Assembly (NCBI RefSeq): GCF_004027225.2
Contig: NC_046358.1
Coordinates: 986,911 to 1,050,910, forward strand
Reading direction: 5' to 3'
Source of the DNA: Strigops habroptila
Taxonomy: Eukaryota > Chordata > Aves > Psittaciformes > Psittacidae
Length of the DNA stretch: 64,000 bases
A program made the position numbers and the translations under genes. Shown one piece after another: positions 1 through 12,196 of the stretch; position 1 is the first letter of the stretch, and each line of letters opens with the position of its first letter. A model generated the notes under the pieces. It was not told where the DNA came from and did not search any database. It saw nothing but the letters and a program-made list of their open reading frames with translations.

Positions 1-3000
1 ATGGTTGATATGGGTGAGAATAAAACATACCCACAGCACAGCAGAGAGGGCAGTGGCCTGATCCATACTCTTTCAGTAACACAACTGAAGCTCTGCAGCC
101 TATTTAGTGCTGTCTTCTGGACACAGTAACATGAATATCACCAGAGATCAGTAAGTGAGATCTATGAAAGTTTTCATCAGAGTATAAGAAAACCAAAATA
201 TAGTTGTTTATAAGGCATTGGGCATAGGGAGGAAAGTAGGAAAACTAGATGGCCATCAGGAAGATGACACTGCCACTACAGACTGTTCAACTGAACCAGA
301 TTCACAGGGGAAAAACAATTGAGCTCAGAGCCATCACTTGTCCCTGCTGAACTGCTGAGTGTGTTTGCCTTCCAGTTTGAAACAGCATGTTTCATTTTAA
401 GGACTAAAGCACCTTTTTTAGACAGTGGTGTGTCAGGTATCTCCACATGGTATCGGCAGGGTACCTGCCCCTGGCCAGTGGATGCTGACTGCAGTGCCTC
501 AGCTGAGTAGAAATGGCACTGCTCAGAGGTGTAGTTTGGCTACACTCTGATTCTTCAGAGCAAACTACAAGCTACCTTCCATATTTACCACAAACAACTA
601 TTACCTTACTCTTTCCTTTGACTAAACTTGGGGGTTTTGGGGCTGTCCTTGTTCCCTGCAGAGCACTGCTGTTGCAAATGGTAGCCTGTGTGTGTCAGAT
701 ATTCTCCAGGTCTTCCTACTTCCCCTCAACAACCTGCAGGGGAAAAAAAATACATCCCTCAACTGTTTCCACAGTGCTCTTTGGTTGAAGCAGCACTATT
801 CCTTGCTAGACTTTAAGCAAGTCCAGAGGAACATGAATTCTTGGTTAATGCTTCTTTCTTAGCAGATCTTGTCACCAAGAACTGACTACGGCAACACGTG
901 CCAGCCTTTGTAAACCAGACAGCTTTCAGACAGCCACAATGCCAGCTGTGGTGGTTTGCTTGGGGTTTTGGATTGGCTTTTGGGAGGTAGGGGTGATTGC
1001 TTGGTTGGTTGGGTTCTTTTTCCAGTTTGGGGTAAGGGGGAAAGAAAAGAGAAAGAAAATAAAAAGAAACAGGTTCTACTACCTGCTTTTCTGGTCCCCA
1101 AGCAGCAGGTTCTTCCCTCACTTTCCTACCTTGGACAACAGCAGTTCTCATTCCAGCGCCCTGGCACCTCTGTTCTCTGTTAAATCGCTTTACAGTCACT
1201 TGTGTGGGTTTTTCTTTTTGTATTCTGGGAGGTTTTTTCCCATTTTTTCCTAAACCTTGTCTGGTAAACAGATGGACATCATGGAAATGAAAAGGATGAA
1301 GTGGAAAGAGTAACAAAAATCAAAGTGTATCATTATGCAAGTCAGTGATGGAAAAAAATCATGTCACTGTATATTACTCAGTTGAGAATGGTTAATGACT
1401 TGATGCTATTTAAGAACCTTACCAGAATGGGCATCACAGCTTGAGGAATGCAGACGGAGCTCTGAAATGATTTCACAATTCGAAATGAGGAGTGGGAGGG
1501 AAATGAGGAAGCAAAAGATGGTTAAATGTCCTTTCTTGCCTCCAGATGCATGACACATGGCTCACTTATCCTAAGTCTGGGCCTGAAATACTCATTTTTA
1601 ATTCACTGAAAGCACATTGACTGAGCAGCAGGAGTGTGACACACTTAACTTGCTGTCATTTGTTAGAGCAGAGAAGGAGCTCAACCTCCTGGCTCTGCTG
1701 GGATTGCCAAGGAAAGCATCAGCCCCGGGTTCAGTAACTCAGACAACTCAGCCTCCTGAAATGGCCTGAGAGCCCCGAGGAGCTTTAACAGGTTTCAGTC
1801 CCTTTTGACTTGAACCACATTTGAACTTCTTAGCAGTGCAAAATCATTCTATCCTGTTACTATTCCTCTGAGCAATTGCATCCAGGCCCCTTTTATTATT
1901 ACATTAGTGTAATTTTGTCTCCGACATTCCCCCAAGAGAAATTATTCATGTCCTGCTATTATTTATTTTACTACTAAGAGCCTGGGTTTTAGCTGTAGTT
2001 TTAATTAAATACCAATCCTCCTTCTCCTCAATTAGGATCACCTTTAGCTAGCTTGCTGTGCTTTGTGTTCTCCAGCAGTACCATTTGCTTCCTCCTATGC
2101 ATCCGTCCCTCCACGGTTCTCTCAGGAAGGGCAAAAAGTCCCTCTCCCACCAAATCCCAGCAGCAAGAAGAAATACAAGAACCATCACATGCAAGATAAT
2201 ATGGTCCTTATGACTAGTTATGCAAAATTCCAGTTTAAATTGATGTCAAGTGATACTGACAAAAGCAGCAGCACCTTCCGTACCCCCCCAAAGCCATACT
2301 TCTGGCTGTGCACCAGCCCACAGCACACTGCTACTACTGTCCCTCTTTGGTTTCCCTGCTCCTCTGTAGCCTTGCTTGCACATCCCTTGCTCTCCTACCC
2401 TTTGATGCTGGTGTCTATCCTCTCCAAATGTCCTACTGAAAGTTGTCAGGGCAGGTTTTCTTTGGGAGTTTGAAGTTCAATGTGTCCACGCGCTGGGTAA
2501 ACACCTCTTCAAAGTCTTTGCTGTCCCTGGATAATGATTCAGAGCACAACGTATTCCAGACTTCAGTACAGAGGATTCTTGGAAGCTGCCCTAGATTAGT
2601 GTTTTGAGAGTTATTCATTCATGCTCCCCAAGTGTCAGAGGCAGAACTGATGACTCCTGACGGCGAAGCTGGCAGGAATATCCGCATCTCAACTATTTCT
2701 ACAAAGTGGAATCAAACTGCAGCAACAGCATCCAAGTGCATTAACTGCTCCAGTGCCTGGCAAAGCCGGCTGTGGAGGCAGCAGAGCTATGCACTGACTG
2801 CTGGCACCAAGCACCCTCCTGGCCACCATTCCCTGCCTGAGCACCACGCGTAAGTACCTTTCCCTGGGTGATCTCACCCAACCACTCTGCAACCTTCCCA
2901 GAGCAGAGCTTTCCCTCTAGGCACCACTCCATTCCTTACCTTGCACAGGGAAGGGGAGGCAACAAGTCAGAGATCATCCTGATTTCAGTTCTCAGACTCA

Positions 3001-6000
3001 ACAAGCTTTTACCCCCTTCTCAGCTCTAGGTGCAGAAGTTTTCCAACTACACTTTACTTCCTTAAATAGAACATGTTTCTGCTTTTATGAGCACATTTTA
3101 TTCCTTTTCCAAGAGCAAAACGGAACTGAATACAAGTACTAGATCAACCAGTGTGCAAAGAGAAAGCGAAGACTCATGCCTACACCCTGCGCTGTACTTC
3201 CAGGCTCAGCAAGTGCTTTCCTTCCTGGTTCCAGCACCTTTGCAAAACCCCTGCTCTGCTGGACTTGCATCAGGGACTATAATTTATACACCACAACCTA
3301 AGCATGCAGTTCTCAGCTGGGTTCCCAACTAGGAGGAGTTTCAGGTTTATTCTGGGGAGGAGGGAACATTGATCATAAAAGATTTTTTAGATGTTACCGG
3401 TTTTTTCCAGAGCTGTCTCTGGACATTTAAGGTACTTTTTCCTACCTTAAATGAGGCTTTTCAAACAAGTTGCCTACAGCTGGGACAAGGAGCTCTCTAT
3501 GACTTTCTGGCCTCTCCACAAATGGTTTTTAACAGTGATAAACTGGTTGTTCAGCTGTAATTCAAACAGATGCTTTAAATATATCCTATCATCCTCCTTC
3601 CTTGTTTCAATAGCATTTCTTGAAACCAAACATATTAAAAACCTTTGAGTTCAAGTTCTGAAGGCATGAACCATCTCCCTTTTGCCTCCTACAGAACAGC
3701 AAATACTCTATCAATGTTTAAAAGCACTAAATGAAATTAATAAACCACAAGCTCATGTCCATTTACTCAATTTGCCTTTCATTCATCCTCCGTTCTTACA
3801 CCACCCATCATTCTACTATTAAAGTACACGATTTAGAAGCACAGGCAATGGCATTTATTCACCACTAGACCACAGGCAGGCAAAAGGCAGAGCCAAAAGC
3901 ATTCCCCCTCACCCCTTTTTTACAGCTTCAGACCTCAGAAAATTAGTTCTTATTGGCTGATTTAAATGTGTAGCCTAAAGAGGGAGTAGCAGGAACATCA
4001 GATTTATCTCAGTGTTACAGCTTAGGAAGGTAAAAAGACATTGTAGAAGTCATCTCAGTTTTAAAACTCACGATGCTGGACCCTTTGCCCCATCCACCTC
4101 CCACAGTAAAGGTCTTACCTTGAAAAAAAGGTCTCCGAGAAATACTTGTGGAGTGAATTGAGTCTCTTCTTCCTTGTGAGCGCAGGTTGCTGCTTGTCTT
4201 AAACACGGGAAACATCCCTTGCTTCAGGCAAAAATTCTCAGCAATTTCATCTTCAAGCTTCTTCTGAAAGCTCCTGGTTCAGTCTCACACACATGCAAAC
4301 ATATCAAGCTCAGCTGCTTACTCACCAGCACTACCCAGTGCCAGCTGCCGTGGAGGAGTGTACCAGTGCCACACACTCCTCCTTCTGCCACTCGGCAGAG
4401 TGCTAGAATTCACTGAGGTAACATGTCCTCACACTTGGAGGACAGAGGGAAGCACAGTGTTAAATTCCATTCAAACCTTGCACTTAACTGCTGAGATCTC
4501 AGTGTAGCCACACACTGTACTGCAGTGAATCAATGTTTTCTGGGATCTTTATTATCGTGGGCTGTGAGCTCAGCAAAGAGGATGGGACTGTGTGTGGAGT
4601 GACATTTTGCACAAAAGGCAAGAGCAAGATGCTAATCAAGATCCTGCTGTATAAAGATGATACACACATTTCCCCTCAAATGAGCCTTGAAATCACAGGA
4701 GGGCTGACTTAGGCTACACTCTGGGGCAGGGAGGGACTTCACAGACATAACAAAGCTCACACTTTGTGAATCAAAGGCTCCTTTGCCCTACAGAGCTATA
4801 AACTGCAGAGCAAGAGTGGCAAATACAGCATTGCTCAGGCAAACCAAAGTGTTACTTATCAACCTGGGCTGCAGTGCCATGGCCCTTTCTGGCTGTCAGA
4901 ACTCTGTAGGTGTTGTGCTGATCTTGCATAACTTGCCTGAGCCCATGGCACACAATACCAATCATACACAATATAATATCAAGTTGACACTTCTGCAGGC
5001 TGAATTTCAACAACAGATCCCTGCAGAAGGAGGGAGGAAACCTGTTCTAAGGCTTTAGACTTCATAGGGATGTAAATTAGGACAGATTTATTAAGCTGAT
5101 TGAAGCAGTGACAGTTCAGGCTGACTGAAACTCTGCAGATGTATCCATTATGTTCCTGCTACTTGAGTCCCAAATGGAACCCAGCAGAATCCAATCCTGT
5201 AATCAAGACAGCAAGTGGAATAGCTTCCCCCCACTGCAGTCGGTTGAGAAATCAAGTCAAACCCAGCAGGGCTGCCAGTGAGGCAATTAGGTATTTTCCA
5301 TAGGTAGTCTGATAAAGCAGCCAGTTATTTACAGCTTCCTGGCATGGCAGTCACTTTAGTATTTCCTGGACAACATTCAGAAAGGAGAAGCACTTTTTCC
5401 TTTTCCTTTTTTTGAAGATAAAGGTGTTGTATCCAAGAGACAATTCATTTCTCTTGCTTTTAGACTTGGCTTTCATTTCCTCCCCTGGATAACCACAAGC
5501 ACGGTTTTGTGAGCATTAGGTAACAAGAAAACCTGCTGCTAATTCTTTCTCAGCAGGGCCTGGGGAAAAATACAAGCTGTTGGGTGAAAGCTCAAAAACA
5601 AACAGAAAAGCTGGAAGGGGGGAGAGAAGGGGAGGGAGAAAATAACTCAGGAGTGAGTCAGTCCTGCTCCTCCTGCTTAGTCACCTGTAGTGCTTCTCTC
5701 CAGACACACCGGAGATGGAGAATAAGATGCCTTCCTCCCACCCACCTCCTCCTCCTCCTCCTGACAGGGGCTTATAGAGAGAGATGGGGCAGAGTTTCAG
5801 AAGCAGTCATTGCAGATGCAAGCTTTCCAGAGAAGCAGAGGTGACAGGATCCTGTTTGCTCACGCTTCCCACTCCCTCTGATCACCCTCTGCACTATTTC
5901 TCAATTAAATCATCTTGAATCAACCTGTTCATCTGCTGGTTTAAGTTTCTGTGCTGGTGCCTTGCAGTTTTGACATCGTAGGGAGTTGCCATGGAGAAGA

Positions 6001-9000
6001 GGGTGATGTCATTGACACAAAAAGCACTGAATTTACAAATAGGACAGGAACAGAGCTATTTATAAAGAGCTGCTTTTCTCCCCCCACTCTTTGCTGGGGT
6101 GGGTGGAGGCAAAGGCAGCAGTTCCGCTCTTGATGTTTCTGTCAACAAGTCTCAGGAATGAATTTTCTTGGTAGAAAAGCTCCTGAGCCTGTGAAATTGC
6201 TGAATACTGTCAGCTTTCGGACTTCATTCATTAGAGCTGGAGTTTGCTTTCCAGCTCATAGCTATTTTTGAGGTCATATAACACTCGTGTTTGTGTAGGA
6301 ACTTGTAGGCTGAAAAATCTCTGCAGCATCACCAAAATACAGCCACTTCTGAAAGGAAAGACAGTAGCATGTCCCCAAAAGAGAGGGGACAGACGCCCTG
6401 CTTTATGTAAAGGCTTCACCCTGCTTATAATCACTTTGAATAATAACTGTGAGTGTTGGCTTTGCCTTGACTTTGTGGAGTGCCACTGCACATTAATGCA
6501 ACCTTCATATAATGAACCATGTAGTGCACATAAAAACTGCAAAACACAGAAGAGAAAGAAAAGAGAAGATGATACATTTAAACATGAACAAAACCCACCA
6601 TTTTAGAATGCGTTGGGAATAAATTGGGAGGAATAAAGGGTGATTTAAGGACGTGACAGGGAAGCTATCAGAGATGTCAAGAGAGCGTTCTGGGTATGGC
6701 ACCTAAACTAAACATGCAACATCTATCACACTGAAATCTGACAGGACCAGGACATTCCTAAAAGCTGGATGCTAAAAAGAATTAGTTCAAGATACAGATC
6801 AAGCTCCAAAATTCAAAGTTTTGAGTTTAAAAAATAGCTTAGTTTTCAAAGACAACAGCTTGGATCATAACAGCCGGCAGAGCTACTACACCCCAGCTCA
6901 AACAACAGAGGATGGATGTCCTCTTTTACTCTCTGGATACTAATACCAAACACAAAACCTGTTTTGGTGAAACATTACTGGTTGAACTGTACCTTACAAC
7001 TGCCCAGAAGCACTAGGGATAGGGACCAACAGAAATTGCTAATCCCGATGCAGGTGAGGGAACCAACAACTACATGTATCAAAGTGTTACCTTGGTTTTA
7101 TGAACCATTTCTCCTCCACAGAAGTGAAATATAAATATGTATATTTAGATATGAAAATATACATAAAGGTATAATACCTGTTTTATAAACAGGAAAACTC
7201 CAGGAATTAAATGATTTGCCCAGAATCCCATGCAATGCCAGCTCTTCAGTCTGGAACCCTTCTTGTCTCAGTAAGAAGAGTTTAACAAAACTGCACATGC
7301 CAGAAGCATTCACAGGCCTTTGCCAAAACATCCACAGCTTCTGCAGCACAAGACCCAGCAGCCTGGCTTTTACCACAATGAAATAGCAAGAAGATTCAGG
7401 AGAAGCAGTTTTCTTACCTCTCCTTTACAAATCCAATTACTCAAACACCATTCCCGAATTTGCTGTCTCCCATTTTAAGAAGGACCAGTGTGGATTTCCT
7501 AAGAAAGCAAGGAAAACTGGAGCTCTTTTTGTTATCCAATGCAAGAGCGTGTTCCTAATCACATGGCAGTTGTTCTGCCTTTTCCCTCTATCCAGATTGC
7601 TACACATCCATTTCTGGAAAGGATATAAGGAAAGATGACTGTGGAAACCACAATGAAGTTTAAGAAAGTGAAGAATACATCATATAGTGAAAGGCCACAG
7701 AAACTTAAGCTTGTAATTGAGAAAGTCAGGAAGCGATTTGTGGGCAGCCTAAAAGTAGATAGATATATTGCTCATGTAGATAAAAATGTCCACAGTTTAG
7801 CTGATAGGAAGCAAACCCACATTTTGATCTTGGTGCATGGAGCATGTGTAGCAGAAATGAATGCTTATGAACAAGAAGTGATAAAGATGGATCCAGTGTT
7901 CAGCTGTGTGAGAATTATCTGTTGAAAGAACTGAGAAGAGGATCCCGGTGAGTTTTCCAGTGTTGTCTGTCTCTTCAGCTGAAAAATACTCTTTCCCAGG
8001 AGATAAGGAGGAATAATAACTTTTATAATTGCATCAAAATGGCCTGTTCCTGTTACACATTCCCCATGTGTGAAGCAAATGAGAGCCTATCTTTCCAGCT
8101 GCCCACACCAGTTGCCAGTAATGTTTTCTGTTTCAGGCTAAGCAAGACTTTCAGCTGACACTTAGGTTTTACATCTTGATATAAAAACTGCTGCTTTTAG
8201 CTGCACGGGAGCTAAGTGATAATTTCCATGATATAATAATATGGCACTCTGCACTAAAGCTACATGGAGGAAAGTCTTCCATGGATCCCTTACAAACATA
8301 GCAGGAGCAGGCGACATGCCACTAAGACAATAGGTGCCTTCTTACAGTTGGGTTTAATCCCTGACATCCTTATCTCTTCAACGGGGATATCAGCAGATCT
8401 GGACTGTGGAGCCATGGGAACAGACAAATGAAAGGACAAGTTGTAGCCAGTTCAGTTCACAGGTGAAGTACTCATCCAGGCTGGCTCCTTAGGGGTAAAT
8501 GCAGAGCTCAAGGTGTGGCAGAATGGCGCAAACTGCCTTTTTACTGGATCTATTCTGACTGGATATCGAGGAACAAGCCATATCCACTGAATTTTGCAAT
8601 ACTTCAACACTTCCCTACGAAATGATTCCTGAGTGAATGATTATTTCAAGTGTTACCCTAAATGAAAACACATTAGTAGCTCAGCTTCAAGAAAGGAACT
8701 ATGCAATTCAAGAGACACTGAAGAGCTGTGCGTCAAGAGAATCCAAAGCACTGGAAAAACAAACATAAGCTCAGGCACAGACACTGAACTGAAGAGTGAT
8801 GTTTGTCTTTCATCAGCATGGTGTCACTTAGCTGCTGATCCTGCTCTCTAAATCACACTTCCACACCAGCTGGAGCCACGGGATCAATAATTAAACAGCT
8901 TGGGATGCTACTTATTATAAGAGGAGAGATGGGAACACGGATTTCTAGACAGCAACAGAAAGGACCAGGTTCCTCCCTGCTCTGACTGACCTCAATGTTC

Positions 9001-9498
9001 ACTTGCTTGTTCAATAATTTAAAACATTCTAGCAGATAAAGAACAAATGGAAATGAAACCTCCTTGTTTTGAAGTTTCTAATGGCATTCTGCTAGCTTAA
9101 CCAAGCAGAGGGGCAGTGAGTGTAACATAGTAAGAACTGAGAGAATGGAACTGCTAAAGGAGCTTCAGTCTTCCTTCAGCAAGCTTTAAGGACAATCTAG
9201 TTAAGCTCAGGCACATTAACAGCAGTGCCCATAGCCCAAGGCTGAACCAGAGTTTCTAACCACCGGTTCTCAAGACCACAGTCAAATAGCTCACTTAGAA
9301 TAAGAACACTGAGCTTTTGTACACTGAAGCATCCCTGGGGAAATCACTAGTGCAGAGCAGAAGCACAACATCTCAGAAGTTCCAGTTTAGCCCAAAGCCA
9401 TTTTGGAATATTTATTATTTGGGAAATCAGCAGCAGAGCAGAGGAAAGGTTTAGAATTATTTGCTGATGCACATGCAGGAGGTGTAATTTGTCTGCTT
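1..9498. other. Gene-free left flank, no recognisable exon
   Basis: I read both strands and saw no exon, RNA gene or long repeat I could name. Open frames are short (at most about 167 codons), overlap one another on opposite strands and have no familiar domain. A (CTC)n run lies near 5744-5762 and an AT-rich stretch near 7128-7170. In mammals PAK6 lies downstream of BUB1B, so untranslated 5' exons of a PAK6 orthologue could be here, but I cannot point to one. Confidence 0.6.
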
Positions 9499-10790
9499 AG
9501 AATCATAGAATTGTTTAGGTTGGAAAAGAACTTTAAGATCATCGTATTGAACCATAAACCCAGCACTGCCAAGGACACCACTAACCCATGTCTCCAAGAG
9601 CTACATCCACACATCTTTTAATCCCCCCGCAAGGACGGTGGCTCCAGCCCTGCCCTGGGCAGCCTGTTCCAATGCCTGAGCACCCTCTGGGGAAGGAATT
9701 GTTCCTCATCTCCATCTAAACCTGCCCTGGTGCAGCTTGAGGCCGTTTCCTCTTGTCCCATCCCTTGTTCCTTGGGAGCAGAGACCAGCCCCCTCCTGGC
9801 TCCATCCTCCTGTCAGGCAGTTACAGAGAGCGAGAAGGTCCCCCCTGAGCCTTCTCTTCTCCAGACTAAACCCCCCCAGGTCCCTCAGCCGTTCCTCATC
9901 ACACTTGTGCTCCAGGCCCTGCACCAGCCCCAGTGCCCTTCTCTGGCCCCGCTCCGGCCCCTCAATGTCTCTCTTGCAGTGAGGGGCCCAGAACTGACCC
10001 AGGATTCGAGGTGCAGCCCCACCAGTGCCCAGTACAGGGGGACAGTCACTGCCCTGGCCCTGCTGCCACACTAGTGCTGATACAGGCCAGGATGCTGTTG
10101 TCATGAAGGAGATCAGGTCAGTCAAGCAGGATGTGCCTTTCACAAACACAGGCTGACTGAGCCTGATCATCTGGTTGTCCCATATGTGCTGTGTGATGGC
10201 ACTCAAGATGATCTGGCTCCATGACCTTCCCTGAGACTGAGGTCGGGCTGACAAGCCTGTAGTTCCCTGCTGCTAAATGATGGGAAGTGGCTTGGTGAGC
10301 ACTTCCACCAGCTCCCTCAGGACCCATGGGTGGATCCCATCTGGCCCCATAGACTTGTGTGTGTCTAAGTGGTGTAGCAGGTTGCTGGCCATTCCCCTTG
10401 GATTATGGGGGCTCTGTTCTGCTTCCCATCCCTGTCTTCTAGCTCAGGACACTGGGTACCCTGAGAACATCTGGTCTTATTATTAAAGATAATATAGATA
10501 TATATTAATATAAATATATAAATACAAAGATATTATCAAAGACCGGGGCAAAGAAGGCATTAAGTACCTCAGCCTTATCCTCATCCTTTGTCATTATGGT
10601 TTGCTCTAGCCCTCTTTTTGTTGCCAACATATTTATAGAAGCCTTTTTCATTACCTTTTACAGCAGTAGCAAGGTTTAAGCTCTAGTTGGGCTTTGGCCC
10701 TTCAGATTTTCTCACTGCAGAACCTCACAACACCCTTGTTGTCCTCCTGAGTTGCTGCCTCTTCTAGCTCATTCTGGGAATCTTCTGGTA
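9499..10790 (-). mobile_element. CR1 LINE, 5'-truncated, with decayed reverse-transcriptase ORF
   Basis: On the minus strand the element ends at its 3' tail near 9499 (ATTCTATGATT-type octamers) and extends back to about 10785. The part nearest the tail is the common CR1 3' body. Further back, minus-strand translation gives pieces typical of CR1 ORF2: a PDGIHP block, then GNYR..SPTS..GKVMEP, then a [12 protein letters not shown] block, all from the N-terminal half of the reverse transcriptase. Stops, frameshifts and an internal deletion between the PDGIHP and GNYR blocks show it is dead. An AT-rich insert sits at 10493-10541. Confidence 0.85.
10493..10541. repeat. AT-rich simple sequence inside CR1
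   Basis: About 50 bases of almost pure A/T with ATAT-type periodicity interrupt the CR1 reverse-transcriptase remnant. It looks like a microsatellite expansion or small insertion after the LINE landed. Confidence 0.6.
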
Positions 10791-11276
10791 AGTAACAGCA
10801 CCTGCTTGCACAAGCCCAAGCTTCCACCTCTGATCATGTATCAGTCAGAGCTGCATACTTCTGCTTTATGGGTTTCATAATCTATTTAATACAGTCCCCA
10901 GGCAAGGAGAAGTCTCAGATACAAAAGCATTTGGAATACGTCTATCTGAGCTGATAAATACTTTTACCAGTTATCTTAGTTTTAGGAGTTTGTAGCTCCT
11001 ATAAATATCTTTTGAGGGCAGCAGGGGATGGTACAACGAGCTGACACATTGCCTTAAAATGATCTCTTAAGATGTGATATTAGCAAGTTACTTTCAGAGT
11101 TTGCAACACTTTTTGTATGTATCTGTAGATATACTTTAAAAAGTTCTGATTTAGCATTATTGTTTTAGAAATCTGAGTCTTTTTTTTTTTGCTTCTGCAG
11201 CTTCTTTTAAGAACTTTCCAGTTCTTCACTATTAAGAGCTGCTTTTTCTTATCATTTGCACTGATATAGTCAAGCA
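10791..11276. other. Intergenic, nothing recognised
   Basis: Unique-looking AT-rich sequence between two CR1 copies. I see no exon or repeat family here. Confidence 0.5.
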
Positions 11277-11530
11277 TCACAGAATCCCAGATTGTGTTGG
11301 AAGGGACCTTAAAGCTCCTCCAGTTCCAGCCCCCTGCCACGAGCAGGGACACCTTCCACTAGAGCAGGTTGCTCCAAGCCCCTGTGTCCAACCTGGCCTT
11401 GAACACTGCCAGGGATGGGGCAGCCACAGCTTCTCTGGGAAAAGTCTGTGCCAGCGCCTCAGCACCCTCACTGTAAAGAATTCCTTCCTTGTATCTAACC
11501 TAAGTCTCCCTGTTTTAAATTTGAACCCAA
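11277..11530 (-). mobile_element. CR1 LINE fragment
   Basis: It has the CR1 3' body: the motifs for 'ttccagccccctgccac', 'cactagagcaggttgctcc' and 'gccttgaacactgccaggg' appear in the usual order. The 3' end is at low coordinates, so the element is on the minus strand. It is truncated at its 5' side near 11530. Confidence 0.9.
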
Positions 11531-11709
11531 GTAGAAGTAATAAGGTTGCACAACACTGTTGGTCATTACAATATATAAGTACTAATGAGATAACCTGTGT
11601 CACCTGTGTTTCACAGGTGTAGACACTGATCCTGATGAGCCCCAGAACCAGTAGAAGCAGCTCCTTCTAACCCAGACAGAGCCATCAGAGCTTAATAAGC
11701 TGAAAATGG

Positions 11710-11766
11710 CTCATGACCTGGGGTTCACCTCTGGCTGAAACCCACTCATGACCTGTGGGGTTCACC
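11710..11766. repeat. Short direct duplication
   Basis: A segment of about 20 bases beginning CTCATGACCT and ending GGGGTTCACC occurs at 11710-11729 and again at 11745-11766, with a two-base difference in length. It is a local tandem duplication between two CR1 copies, with no evident function. Confidence 0.6.
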
Positions 11767-11882
11767 CCACTCACAGCCTATGTACATCTCATGCACATTA
11801 GATCAACCTAGATTTTTTATCTGCAGCATTTGTTGGGGCTCAGTGACTTCCTACCATTATTTCTAGATCCTTTTCCATTTAA

Positions 11883-12196
11883 TATAGAATTACAGAATGG
11901 GGAAGAAAGATTCTTAAGACCATCTAGTTCCAACCTCCTGCCCCGGGCAGGGACACCTTCCACTAGAGCAGGTTGCTCCAAGCCCCTGTGTCCAACCTGG
12001 CCTTGAACACCGCCCCGGATGGGGCAGCCACAGCTTCTCTGGGCACCCTGTGCCAGCGCCTCAGCACCCTCACAGGAAGAACTTCTGCCTTCTATCTAAC
12101 CTGAACTTCCCCTGTTTAAGTTTAAACCCATCACCCCTTGTCCTGTCACTACAGCCCCTGATGAAGAGTCCCTCTCCAGCATCCTTGTAGGCCCCA
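11883..12196 (-). mobile_element. CR1 LINE fragment
   Basis: Same CR1 3' body as the copy at 11277-11530 and in the same orientation. It runs from a worn 3' tail (about 11883) to the 'gatgaagagtccctctccagcatcc' segment, written here only as a landmark near 12158-12185. It inserted independently of its neighbour, since unique sequence separates the two. Confidence 0.9.

Noticed and set aside
813-1316. Minus-strand open frame of 167 codons near the left edge
   Set aside because: Overlaps open frames on the other strand and has low-complexity composition from a purine-rich run; no family resemblance.
7635-7925. Plus-strand open frame of 96 codons with a lysine-rich start
   Set aside because: It reads smoothly but matches nothing I know, has no splice partner in phase, and sits in an AT-rich gene-free stretch.
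11277-12196. Two neighbouring CR1 copies considered as a tandem duplication
   Set aside because: Their tails, truncation points and divergence differ and unique sequence lies between, so independent insertion is simpler.
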